Shown here piece after piece: positions 24,101 to 33,040 of a stretch of DNA of 33,040 nt. Each line of letters opens with the position of its first letter. Positions within the stretch are counted from its first letter, which is position 1. Origin of the DNA: Phoronis ovalis. Lineage: Eukaryota; Phoronida; Phoronidae. The stretch covers positions 1 through 33,040 of the forward strand of contig JAOXYB010023180.1 in assembly GCA_028565635.1 (NCBI GenBank). The letters are read 5' to 3'. Both the position numbers and the translations under genes were made by a program. The notes under the pieces were generated by a model. That model was not told where the DNA came from, searched no databases, and saw only the letters and a list, made by a program, of their open reading frames with translations.

Positions 24101-26682
24101 CATTTTTGGATTCAAAAGGTTACAGATAATATGCTCGCTTCTATAATGAAATTCAAGAATGGCATTATACCAGTATAGCATTGTCCAAGCACAATGGTTT
24201 GTAATACAATATTACATTAATTTTGTACACGGCACATTTTTTATGTTTGAGCTGAATGCATTCTTCTGTTGGTTCTCAGGAATGGAATTGAAAAAGGTTA
24301 GGGAATGAAGGATTATACTGAAAACTGTCTTAAAATAAATGTAATTGATAAAGGCAGGAGCTTAGCTGTTCTTGATGTATTGATGACTGCTGTTCATGTT
24401 ACATACATATTTACCTGCTTCTTTGGACTGGACTGATGTTTTTAGCAATATGGCTATATTCACTTAAGATGTAAACTGTATTTGTAGGATGTTAATCAAG
24501 ACACATATGAAGCTGTTGTCGAAGGTGCTCAGATTGATGTTCAACCACCATCTCGAATGTTACCCACAAAAAAGCCTCATGAACCTATTAAAAGTCCTTT
24601 TCTAGAACAAAACAAAATGCCAGTAAATAAGAATATAAAAAAGAATTACAATGAAGCCAAGTCAGCTGACACTGCTCCTAAAATGCCGCAGTTTCCTAAA
24701 AGACCAGTACTAAGACCACCTCCAACTGCTACAGTGGTTAGTGAAACAAAAGACAATACTGTAAGCAGTAAAAATAATGACGCAGACTCATCACCAGTAT
24801 CACCAACAGGTGGCATCGCTGCTAGGATTGCTGCTTTGCACAAGCTAAGTTCTGAAAAGCCATCTATTGGTTTTAAAGCAAAGGGTGTTAGTCCTGTACA
24901 GGCACCAAAAGAAAAATCTGTAGAACCAGTGTCACATGCAAAAGGTGTAAATAATTATAAAAAGCCAGATTTAACTCCAAAACCAGGAGGTGCAATATTT
25001 TTACCACCACCTCCAACAAACATTGATAAGTCAGCAAATAGAGTTTTACCTTCACCACCATCGTCATCAGGGCATGACCTCAGAAAAGTGTCAGAACCCA
25101 CACCACCTAGTAGAAAAACATCAGATTTTACACCACCTCGTAAAGCATCTGAGCCCAATTTACCATCACACGTGCGCAATTTACCAGAACCGCCTGGAAC
25201 AGGTACACCTCCTGCACTACCTAACAGGCCTGCTGGGTTGAGACGACTTTCAGAAAGCTCAGAAACTGGTATGTAGATGCCAAATGAGTTTAATTTGTTT
25301 ATTTCTGCAGTTTATAACTTAAGCAAGTAACTGCGGATTGGATATTTCTTAATGTTGATATATTCTTTGTTAATACAATTTGACATGGTATGAAAAATGC
25401 ACATGAAAACTATTATTTTAAAATCAACTACGGTAATTAATTAACTAGATGTAAACTCTGTACTTTGTGATAAATTGCCCACAGCTACTTTTGTTTTCCT
25501 AATTATAAAATTGCAATGTTACGTACCATATAATAAATGCAATGTTGATGTAATGACAAAGTCTTGTACTGATGTTAAACAAACAATGATATTATTTCAT
25601 TAGGTCATAGATCTCTTCCCGCACCTCCAACACCACAAGATCAGCTAGAAAGATTGTATTCATACGGTTGGTACCATGGTGAGTTAGCGCGAAAAGAGAC
25701 AGAGAAAAGACTTAAGTCACTCTTTCAGGTATGTGCTCAAGAGTGTGATATTATAAATGATATTTAAATACAACTTCAAATGAGATGTTGATACATTATG
25801 CATGTAGTAGTAGTAAGATGTATAATTTATTACAACAAATAAGTTCATCAGATTTAGAGGTCAAACTTTAGTTGGGATTCTCAAAGTACAAATCTGTCAG
25901 TCTTATTGTGATGATGTTAATTATCCTGCATACTTCAGAAAAGAATGTGTCCAAAAAAAAGTGTCGTTGTCTCACATTCCAAATATCTTCTGTTACATAA
26001 AAACAACTTAAAGACTAAATGATTATGTCTCCTTGTTGAGATATGCCTGATTTAGTCATAACTTTTCCAGGAAGGAGCATTCCTTGTTAGAAAAAGTCAA
26101 CGTGGTGGTGCTGAACAACCATATTCTCTGTCGATGTACTACAATGACAAGATATGGCATCTTCCTATAAGGCGCAGAACAGATGGAAGTTTTGCACTTG
26201 GATCATATAAACCTGGAGAGGAGGTAAGCTCTTTATATCCTAAAATTTGTAAAATGTTATAGCATTTTTTGTCTTTTTCGTTATTTTAGAGAATAGGTGA
26301 CTGTAGTCACTTTTTTATCAATTAAATCATCTAATGTTGGGAAACTCTTCGCTGACATTAAGATGTGTTCTGCAAGTCTAGCAAACTTGTATAGATGTCT
26401 ATTTGCCAAAAGAAAGGAGTGTAATTTTGTGATTAAATGTCTTGGAAAGAATTTTATAGCTGCAGTGTATTTACTTTAGTGAGTTCACTTAGATTGCTTC
26501 ACTTAAAAGTAATTTTTTGTCACAATTTTGTTAATATGTCACGAAAAAGTACTGAACAGTATTGTTCCTTACAGGCATTCAACAGTGTACCAGATTTGAT
26601 ATCATTTCATCAATCAAACATGTTGCTGTTGTCCGGCTCTTTTGGTGGCCAGACAAAACTAACACAATTCCCTAGAAAATAG
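9198..26682 (+). CDS. SLP-76/BLNK/CLNK-like SAM-SH2 adaptor, 17 exons
   Basis: Cytosolic adaptor. In vertebrates this family is phosphorylated by Syk/ZAP-70 kinases and recruits PLC-gamma, Vav and Nck. Exons: 9198-9275, 10423-10488, 11508-11563, 13905-13973, 14199-14251, 16246-16319, 16574-16670, 17461-17492, 20380-20539, 21751-21846, 22529-22683, 22918-22965, 23439-23645, 24488-25268, 25604-25728, 26071-26223, 26575-26682. All have AG/GT borders and matching phases, giving 785 aa. A SAM domain lies at about 8-80 (NWSITDVAEWLKK, IDGVKL, LTEEDLCRMP). An acidic region (about 125-250) holds Y163, Y180 (YDDP) and Y243 (YEKP); Y342, Y393 and Y404 follow. The middle is proline-rich with SH3 ligands such as RPPPPLPRP. 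The SH2 domain spans about 680-781 (WYHGEL, FLVRKS with the phosphotyrosine-binding Arg at R706), and GEEAFNSVPDLISFHQ resembles the BLNK C-terminal SH2. It is longer than human SLP-76 (533 aa). Orthology to the family as a whole is likely; a one-to-one paralogue cannot be named. Confidence 0.9.
9276..10422 (+). other. Intron 1 of the adaptor, with a degenerate repeat
   Basis: No coding exon is seen. A GC-richer stretch near 9575-9660 and a C-rich block near 10060-10085 (cacccctcccctacc) look like the ends of an eroded dispersed repeat. Two near-identical units, gggtaggaattttgagct and gggtatgaattttgcact, lie near 9950 and 9988. Confidence 0.3.
10609..10684. repeat. Two-copy direct repeat, 51-bp period
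   Basis: The block GTGCAAACAATACTCACTGA starts at 10609 and recurs at 10660, each copy followed by GGTA and an AGTA-containing tail. The sequence between the copies is not obviously repeated. It lies in intron 2 of the adaptor gene. A local tandem duplication is the simplest reading. Confidence 0.7.
11000..11310. repeat. Diverged direct repeat in adaptor intron 2
   Basis: Around 11040 and 11220 two similar units occur (GACCTTAGAAAGTGGGTCAA and GACCTTGAAAAATGGGTTAA), each followed by a GTTGA-containing block and a CGAAAAT-containing block. They look like eroded copies of one unit. I do not recognise the family. Confidence 0.35.
11690..12025. repeat. Dispersed repeat family, copy A
   Basis: This intron-3 segment shares with copy B (15430-15855) an ordered set of blocks. 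They are a GGTAGGGGTGTGCGGC-like block, then ATTTTATGTGT plus TTGGAAAAC, then CAGCTTATTTATTCAAAAAA, then several degenerate units resembling gtcaaaaactggatcc. The right end GGAACCCTGAGTACCCC is nearly the reverse complement of the left end of copy C at the window's right edge. No coding capacity is seen; a non-autonomous transposon or old foldback family is likely. Confidence 0.6.
12030..13390. other. Middle of adaptor intron 3, nothing recognised
   Basis: AT-rich sequence without recognisable exons, RNA genes or clear repeats on either strand. Short open frames at 12171-12407 and 12535-12729 lack any motif and look like chance frames. Confidence 0.35.
13390..13516. repeat. A-rich low-complexity tract
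   Basis: About 125 bases dominated by A with interspersed C and G (aacaaaacaacaaaaatac and similar). It may be a simple-sequence region or the decayed tail of a retroposon; no element body is recognisable next to it. Confidence 0.55.
13601..13773. repeat. Diverged direct duplication in adaptor intron 3
   Basis: Two units of about 50 bp, at 13601-13655 and 13728-13773, share TATTGTTTG, TTTACAAT, CTACAA or TTACAA, and AGAGAGCTT(C)GAACAGA in the same order with small indels. They look like an old tandem duplication. Confidence 0.55.
14385..15275. mobile_element. 891-bp TIR element flanked by TA (Tc1/mariner-like, non-autonomous)
   Basis: The left end CAGGGTGACTGGAAATAATT (14385) and the reverse complement of the right end, CACTGTGACTAGAAATAAAT, match at 16 of 20 positions. 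Similarity continues for about 15 more bases (TGTGCCAA). Both ends are flanked by TA within TATA. Terminal repeats of about 35 bp plus a TA duplication are the signature of the Tc1/mariner (IS630) superfamily. The interior encodes only short open frames with no recognisable DDE/D transposase motif. It sits in intron 5 of the adaptor gene. Confidence 0.7.
15430..15855. repeat. Dispersed repeat family, copy B, interrupted by a nested insertion
   Basis: It carries the same ordered blocks as copy A (11690-12025): GGGTAGGGTTGTGCGGC, ATTTTATGTGTTGGAAAAC, CAGCTTATTTATTCAAAAAA and several tttggtcaaaa/ctggtt units. About 90-130 bp near 15580-15710 is absent from copy A and contains an inverted-repeat element. 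It lies in intron 5 of the adaptor. Confidence 0.6.
15592..15680. mobile_element. Roughly 89-bp MITE nested in repeat copy B
   Basis: The left end GTGTTACAAGGGTATA and the reverse complement of the right end, GTGTTACAAATAAGTATA, form imperfect terminal inverted repeats of about 16-18 bp. The segment interrupts the alignment of copy B with copy A, which supports a later insertion. I found no certain target duplication. Confidence 0.5.
17493..20379 (+). other. Intron 8 of the adaptor (2.9 kb)
   Basis: It is bounded by a gtaagt donor and an aaag acceptor. Apart from the fold-back hairpin at 17948-18180, it is unremarkable AT-rich DNA. Open frames of 62-89 codons on both strands have no motif. 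A small skipped exon could be hidden here. Confidence 0.4.
17948..18180. repeat. Fold-back (inverted-repeat) relic in adaptor intron 8
   Basis: The left arm (17948-18039) and the reverse complement of the right arm (18079-18180) align in order through TTTCCTAT(C/T)ATTC, a CTTTCTGG/CTTCTGG block, GCACC, TTTCTG and GCCAGGAA. Identity is roughly 70 percent, with a loop of about 40 bases. The region is more GC-rich than the rest of the intron. A B-box-like GGTTCGAGTCC lies at about 18200, followed by a run of T at about 18228. The symmetry explains the overlapping 102-codon open frames on both strands; neither looks like a gene. Confidence 0.6.
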
Positions 26683-26735
26683 AATGCAGCCTATTTATTT
26701 GTCTGTGGAGATTGACTGCTGCATGGAAAGATAGA

Positions 26736-26741
26736 AATAAA
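26736..26741 (+). promoter_or_regulatory. Poly(A) signal AATAAA of the adaptor gene
   Basis: A canonical AATAAA lies 54 bases after the TAG stop at 26680-26682, followed by a T/GT-rich stretch. It would give a very short 3' UTR. Confidence 0.6.
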
Positions 26742-28599
26742 CATCGTTTTGTCAGGAAAAACAATATTGTGATGGGAAAGAGTGCATGCTTTCTGTTCTG
26801 TGAATATCATGTTACTATGCACTCTTTATGAGTCTACAAGCAACAAAGGATAGTATGTGTTAATTTTCCACATTTTTACTTTAATCAGCATGCCTATTTT
26901 CCAACTGATTGGCACTACAATATACACAGCCAGTCCTATTGTAACATCTGCTCCAAAATTATTCGTGTGAATGGTTAATATTGTAGTTTTACAATATACT
27001 TGTCTCTTATGCACTGTATGCAGCCATACATACATACGTGTGTGCTTAAAATCATAGAAAAGTGGTGAGGTTTTTAATAATAATGTTTTTTACAATATAT
27101 TCTTGGAAACTTTAAAAATTCTATGCAACTTTTTTAAAAAGTTATTTGTGTACGGAAAGTTCTGTGTAGCAATTTTAAGGCATACAAGTAAAATAACACG
27201 CAATTATTTTTAATATAATTATAAAATCTATATTTTTATCTCATTGAATCGTTCTAAATTTAACGCAATATATTTTTAATTTTAACACAGTATTCAATGT
27301 AAACTGTCTGGATACCAGTCAAAAGTTTAACAATTTAACTGTTAAACCTATTACTAATCAATGCAGTGTTTTACAACATTTTTCTGCTGCTTTTGCTCAA
27401 TGAAATAAATTATGCAAGTGATTTATGAAAATATTTGTGCTTTGTAGTTTTTTTTGCAAACAACTCCTTCACACTTGGTAACCCAAAGCAGACACAAAAC
27501 ACTGTGAATGCCATAATGATCACTGCACCAGACCTTACTTAAATGTGTAGTTACAAAAATGTACCTCCTGTGACAATTTACATTTTGGGAAACCATTTAA
27601 TCCACTGACACAGTAATACAAATATGTGCTTTGTAACAGTTGAGTAAATAATTGGCTATAAGGTTGAGGCCAGTTGTATAGCACAAAACATTCCATGAGC
27701 TATAACCAAGTCTAGCAGTCCTTAGAATTCCATTAGTATACACACTCCCTACTGTATTGTCTTTTGGAGTACATACGTACATATTCATATAATTATAGTA
27801 ATATGCTCAAAAATGCCATAACCTAATAAAGCATGTTTCTACACATTAATTAAAATCCCATCCCAAAAACATTTTATGAATCCTCTAAATTTAAAAAATA
27901 TATAATAATCGTAAATCCCCCATAACAGTTAACAAGTATAATTAAAATATGCATTTTAACAAATACGACGGTTGTGTGCAAAAACGTTAGTGGAAGACAT
28001 TGGAGTTTGACAATTAAACATACATTCAATAAATTCAAAAACACACAAAAAACTTCGACATTACAAGTCAGCAGAACAACCCACACTTCGATTACAGAAC
28101 GATATGGAAAAGTATCAGCTGAGTCAGAAACTTTAACATTTAAGTATGTAATCTATATATAATTACATTCTCTGTGTAAGAAAGATTTCCACCAGGACTT
28201 TAAAGTTAGCCATTCGGAAACAACATTCCTACTAATGACATTATAAAATGTGACTCCTGATATATACATGTAAGTAGCTGTCAGACTCTGAAATTATTTT
28301 TTTTTGTATACCACTTGGTGGGACATCTTGAAACTGCAAACTTATTAAGAGCACTGATTTGTGAAGTTTTAAGATTATTAAGTAAAATGGGGTGGGTTAC
28401 TTAATGTGGTGGGCTAATCCAAATAATGTGGATTATGCAACTTTTCTAATTGCAACAAGTTGTTTCTTGGTAAAAATTTGTGAAAATATGGGATTTAAAT
28501 CAACTAAATTGTGTAAGTATATAGTTGTAAGCGGTACAGCCAGGTTTTAAAAGCTGTGCACATTATGTCGAAAAACATAACATGTTCACAATGTCCGTG
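26742..28599. other. Tail-to-tail spacer between the adaptor and the ZIP gene
   Basis: AT-rich with no coding exon, RNA gene or clear repeat that I can support. Open frames of 60-70 codons on both strands look like chance frames. Part of it may be 3' UTR of either gene. Confidence 0.45.
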
Positions 28600-28712
28600 T
28601 TTATTTTTGTTGACAGTTTAAACGACATTTTTATAACATGGCCATTGCCAGTGCCTTGGATGCAAAATATCTGATAAGAAGCAGCTCCGTGGTAATAAGT
28701 GGACCTGCCATT

Positions 28713-28718
28713 TTTATT
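28713..28718 (-). promoter_or_regulatory. Candidate poly(A) signal of the ZIP gene
   Basis: AATAAA on the minus strand (TTTATT on plus), about 190 bases after the ZIP stop. A second copy at 28600-28605 is an equally good candidate. Confidence 0.4.
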
Positions 28719-28731
28719 TGGCATCACTGAC

Positions 28732-28755
28732 ATTACCATTTCTGTAAATGGTAAT
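28732..28755 (-). other. Perfect 10-bp stem-loop in the ZIP 3' region
   Basis: ATTACCATTT, a four-base loop, then AAATGGTAAT form a perfect hairpin about 150 bases downstream of the ZIP stop and just before a candidate poly(A) signal. It would be in the 3' UTR if the 28713 or 28600 signal is used. Function is unknown. Confidence 0.5.
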
Positions 28756-28905
28756 AACGAAAACCGGTAAACTCATGATGTTAGCAAACTAGAAACATGG
28801 TAGTTCAAAGAAAATATAGAAGGTGACACTAAGAAATCAGCCTCTTGAAATCAGCATTTGTTAGCGTTGCTCATGTAGAAAAAAAAAATTCATGCACCTA
28901 TCAAT

Positions 28906-31900
28906 TTATCCGCAGAAGAGTGTTACTGCAGCCATAGATGCAATCCCAAGGCATATTCCTAGTACTTGCTTCGCAGATTCCCTAAAAGAGACAACATGAT
29001 AACCTTACTCTTACATATATGATATAATGTCAATCTAATAACTTCTACAAATATAAACTAAAGCAGTCAGTCCATACATGAATATTCAAATGATCTTGTA
29101 CCCACAAAACCTTACTCGTTTATGCTAATAGTAATATTTGTTAGCACCTTCAAGGAGTAAAAATGCTTACGCACCAGGTGTTTTAAAAATATTTAGAAAA
29201 AAAAACAACATTTTAATAAGACTGTGTACTTAGAAATCCATAATGCAAGTAAATAACTTGTCACAAATTTCATTTACTCACCGTGGATGTTTTTCTTCAA
29301 GTAAATCTGGTACAACTGTTACTAGTGCAATATAAATAAAGCCACCTGAAGTGAATGGTAAGATCCATGCTGTGCTATTGCCTGCAGATTCCGCTGACTC
29401 TGCACATAACGCCGTCATTGCACCAAGAATTCCTCCAGAGGCTGTCATAAGCTACAAAAGGGGTATAACTTGTTCACTAAAATATGCAACAATCACACTG
29501 ATCATTTTTCAAACTTAAACTGCACACAATTAAAATAAATCACATATAGACAGTCTAACTGCATTACTTTAGCACGCTTTTATTAAAGGTACCTGCAACA
29601 GATTATTTAAAATTTACGAAACAAACTTTCCTCAAAAAAGTTATAAGAATCACAATTCTAACTGTCTGCATAGTTAACGAAACACATGTACAGTAGCCAA
29701 CATGAATCATACTTCAATCCATTTACCTGACATTTGGCAGCTTTCCACCTGTCAAACCCTGATCTTAATAATATTGCAAAATCCCCAATTTCATGTGGAA
29801 TCTCATGAACTAAGATAGCAAATGTAGTGAGCATGCCAACCTGGAAATGGTGAAATTAAAAATAACTATGTGTCTGCTTGACAAAACTCCGAGCAGGCTA
29901 GTATTAAATGGAAATATATTATTCATTTTAATTTAAAAGCATAATTATTATCAAATTCCCTACAGTGCAATAACCAGCTAGGAAGAAACCTATTAACTAT
30001 AATTTGCAGTGCAACACAACATTTATGCAATCCTCTCAAATCCAATTAAGGACAGCATCATCAAGTCACAACTGTTCAGCTATAGTGTTCTTACCTTTGT
30101 GCTAACTAAGTAACTCCCACCCACTGCTAAACCATGGGTAAAGTTGTCTATGCAATTGGCAAGCAAATTTAAATATCCACTAACCTGGAAAATCAAATAA
30201 TTATGCATTTTATGTGAATGGTAACATTTGGAAAACTTCCTACAGTGTTTTCAACTGTTGTAAACTTCAATAATAAAAGGGTGATAACCCCTAACTAACA
30301 ATTCGAAATGAGCATGCAACTGATGAATTTCCAATTAACAGAGCTGGCCACAAGTGGTGAGAGTAGAGAGTCTTGATGCTCATTCTATGCTTTATATTTA
30401 AATGATAGCCTTCTGTAAACTTCGGGAGATGGGTGCTTCTCCATGTACAAATAAGGGAAACTAACAGTGAAAATCAGTTTGCTATTGATTAACATTATCT
30501 ACTACACATCCAAAAAAAATCAACTCATGCAGAGATAAAATGACAAACTTTTAATACTGGGCAGGAAGAATTCAAGGTAAATCGAGAATCAATATTTAAT
30601 TTTACAGAATAATTTCAATTCAAAGAATAACATTATTAAATATGTTAATTTATGGTAATGGGATAACAGTTCTCTCAGGTGGACACCAGAAGTAGATTAT
30701 CAAATACAAAGATCAGGTCCAATCTAGACATAGAACACATGAGTTATCAGGTGATAAATGTGACATACATGGTATGTTAAGGCCACACAGGTTAGGATCA
30801 GGTTAGCATGTCAACAGGGTTCTAGAAATTACATAAGGCGTTCAAAGTCAGTGCATTGGCAGCATGAATTTGTGTTTTACACCTCCTACCTGCTAGTAAA
30901 GTAACACCATCAAAACAGATTTCAAATTTATTCTTAATAATATCTTTATAGGTGAATTATGTGACTCTTGGCAGGATTTAATTTGCGTAGGTATTAGATA
31001 TACAGATAATAAACTCTGCAGTATTATTGAATCCTAAGGACAGTAATTCCAGAAGGAAAGGCATCTCAATGTTTCTCAAGAACAACTAAGTGACTATATA
31101 CTTACTTTTACTTGCTCTTCACTATTTGTTTTTTTCTTGTTTTCTTGTGACTTTTGTCTTTTTATAGTTTGTGATACAGTTTCTTTGTCATGGTTTATAC
31201 CGTTTTGTAAAGCACCATTTTGGTTATAGCCATTTTTATGAGAATCCTTTATTATATGGTTATTATTGCCATTTGTTTTTCTATATTTCAGTGTTTCAAT
31301 GTGTCCATTTTGCTGTCTGCCATTTTCTTTCTCAACTGTCATCGGTTTTTGAATATCTGCATCTTCTGCAGATTCTGTTTCTTCTTCTTCTTCTTCACAG
31401 TCATCTTCCATCTGTTTGTGCAAAAAAAACACAAAATTATGAAAATTGACAACTCAACTAAAATGAAGGGAAAGAATTTGGTTAACTATTTGTGTATATA
31501 TACATAACCCTTGCATAGCTATGTGTACTATTTGCTACACACATGACCTGACAAAATAAGTGTATAGTAACACCAGGAGCAAAGTCTGCTCTCATAAAAC
31601 TGCACATATAAGCTAAAAAAGTATAAAAATAAGATTTTCTATGGACTGAACTTAAGTATAAAATCGCAACAATAGGAACCACAACATTAAGCAATATGTA
31701 TTCTTGAAAGCAACAACAATCAGATATCAGTTATTATACAAATTCAATATTTCCTGATAAGCTTACCGGATCAAATTCTCCTTCTTCAGCAAAAACCTTT
31801 TCAATGATGAGGAAAACTAGAATACCCCCGAGTACCCACAAACCAATCTTCATGTGCCCATCGTGATCGCCTACAGACAAAAGTTGCAATTAAATGTACA

Positions 31901-32292
31901 TCAAAGCACTGTACAGTTATTAAATACAAAAGTTGGTTTCGTTTAATATGCTTTAAAGAACGTGAAATTAGTTTTATTGTTAAAAAATGGCCACAAAATG
32001 TTCATCACAGATCCTGTCATGCAAGATTATACCATGGATGGAAACAAGCACAGGAATATTATTTAGGCATGACCATGTTTTAAACACATATATCTATTAT
32101 AGCGGACAGTAAATACTGAGTTTTTACCAGTGGTACCAAATGAGTATACATTGTATTAGATAAAGGTAATTATGATTACTTTCATACCATGCTCAACATG
32201 CTGCCAGGCTTCAGGTAGTAGGTGCAGGAAAACATCACCTAGGAGTCCACCAACAGCAAAACTTAGCAGAAACTTCAGTCTGGATCCCGAAG
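28906..32292 (-). CDS. ZIP13-like zinc transporter (SLC39A13 type), 5' exons missing
   Basis: This is the C-terminal part of a ZIP-family zinc transporter of the LIV-1 group, closest by eye to SLC39A13/ZIP13, which moves zinc from secretory compartments to the cytosol. Minus-strand coding exons in order: 32292-32188, 31870-31767, 31411-31106, 30184-30095, 29840-29727, 29451-29282 and 28981-28906 (TAA at 28906-28908). All have GT/AG borders and consistent phases; about 321 residues are visible. The first visible exon has the TM2 signature [16 protein letters not shown]. The second holds TM3 ([18 protein letters not shown]). The third is a soluble loop, acidic at first and then rich in Asn, Gln and Lys, with few His. 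The fourth carries the TM4 metal site [12 protein letters not shown] and the fifth the TM5 site [14 protein letters not shown]. The sixth has [21 protein letters not shown]. The N-terminus and TM1 should lie to the right of the window. Confidence 0.93.
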
Positions 32293-32493
32293 CTAAAATA
32301 AAATTAGGATTATTTAAGAATTGCATCCTCATGCAGCCATGCACGACTGTAAACTTTTATTAATAAAAATTAGTCTAAAATTTGCATGTCTGGTTACATT
32401 TTCAAGGCTCTTTTTGCATAAAGTGCTTACTTGATAAAAAATTAGTGATTACATATACATGTTAGATACTGTTAGACACTGCTTACAACAATC

Positions 32494-32530
32494 GATACTA
32501 TGGAGGTGTATAGATACTATGGAGGTGTAT
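32494..32530. repeat. Tandem duplication of an 18-bp unit
   Basis: GATACTATGGAGGTGTAT occurs at 32494-32511 and again at 32513-32530, identical, with one base between. It looks like a recent local duplication in the ZIP intron. Confidence 0.8.
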
Positions 32531-32885
32531 ATCTCGGGAATCCAGTTCTTACAACTAACCACATTAGTATAGAAAGCCAGATGTTCATTTCACAAATCAA
32601 TTGCAAAACTGAAGCATGTCTGCTTTACTATCAGTCAATGCCCTATACAAAGTTACATTCCTGTTCAGGTCTCCTACAGTTAACTCTTGTTATTAACTAA
32701 TGCATAAATAAATTAGTATAATGATAATATGGAAATATGTGTGGGGGTATTATGCAAATTTTCGAAAGAACACTGGAATTGCTGCTAGCTAGACAGTATA
32801 TACGTACTGCCTATATGCTTAATGAGATACATTTCCATTAGCCTTTAACACAGACTATATATCTTATAAATGTACTAAATAAAAG

Positions 32886-33040
32886 CCGGGGGGGGGGTAC
32901 TCAGGTTATTTTTTGGTGGGGGTGTGCAGCCGCGTTGAAAATTTTGGATTTGTGGATTGTATCCTTTTCACTGTATTTTTTTGGATTGCTACCGTAACGA
33001 TATTCAAAAATTTAGATTGCTACCCACTGTTTACAGCAAA
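32886..33040. repeat. Dispersed repeat family, copy C (partial)
   Basis: A run of ten G (32888-32897) is followed by TACTCAGG, then GGTGGGGGTGTGCAGC, which resembles the GGTAGGGGTGTGCGGC block of copy A. The left end GGGGTACTCAGG is the reverse complement of the right end of copy A. Similar ATTTGGATT/GGATTGCTACC units follow, and the element runs off the window. Confidence 0.5.

Larger units (their letters stand above)
32293..33040 (-). other. Intron of the ZIP gene running off the window
   Basis: The exon starting at 32292 has an acceptor (tattttag on the minus strand) that needs an upstream exon ending in phase 1, and no such exon is visible here. The segment contains a two-copy 18-bp duplication and part of a dispersed repeat, listed separately. 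Confidence 0.5.

Noticed and set aside
32400-32530. An additional upstream ZIP exon ending at the gtaagc near 32430 on the minus strand
   Set aside because: In the phase needed to join the 32292 exon, an in-frame stop lies close upstream, and no TM1-like sequence is seen.
1-33040. CRISPR arrays, bacterial operons or phage-like modules
   Set aside because: The genes are intron-split animal families and no regularly spaced short repeats are present.

Overview
The window looks like AT-rich nuclear DNA of an animal, probably an invertebrate. It carries intron-split genes with GT-AG junctions, animal-specific protein families (a TRPV channel, a SAM/SH2 adaptor of the SLP-76/BLNK class, a ZIP13-type zinc transporter), AATAAA poly(A) signals, and many small inverted-repeat transposon relics in introns and spacers. 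Phylum cannot be fixed from the sequence alone. A lophotrochozoan or cnidarian would fit; a vertebrate is unlikely because the TRPV gene has no coding introns and the adaptor is much longer than the vertebrate proteins.

Layout. (1) 1-692: upstream region of the first gene, ending in a splice acceptor three bases before the start codon. (2) 693-3491 (+): complete, uninterrupted TRPV-type channel ORF of 932 aa. (3) About 3650-4935: spacer with a weak tRNA-derived SINE-like trace. (4) 4947-7953 (+): a gene I do not recognise, with two tiny 5' exons and one large exon, about 595 aa, mostly disordered, with a PPPY motif and a C-terminal coiled coil. (5) 8855-9073: a 219-bp, almost perfectly palindromic MITE with an exact 8-bp target duplication, just upstream of the next gene. 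(6) 9198-26682 (+): a 17-exon gene, all phases consistent, for a 785-aa SAM - acidic Tyr motifs - proline-rich - SH2 adaptor of the SLP-76/BLNK/CLNK family. Its introns hold a Tc1/mariner-like 891-bp element, two copies of a dispersed repeat (one with a nested MITE), a fold-back hairpin and low-complexity DNA. (7) 26742-28905: tail-to-tail spacer. (8) 28906-32292 (-): the last seven coding exons of a SLC39A13/ZIP13-like transporter; its 5' exons lie beyond the right edge.

The three recognisable genes need not form one pathway. In vertebrates SLP-76/BLNK nucleates PLC-gamma/Vav/Nck complexes that drive calcium signals, TRPV channels pass calcium, and ZIP13 moves zinc out of internal stores. 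Linking them because they are adjacent would be speculation. The most noteworthy item is the invertebrate-type SLP-76/BLNK-like adaptor with a full SAM-Tyr-Pro-SH2 architecture.
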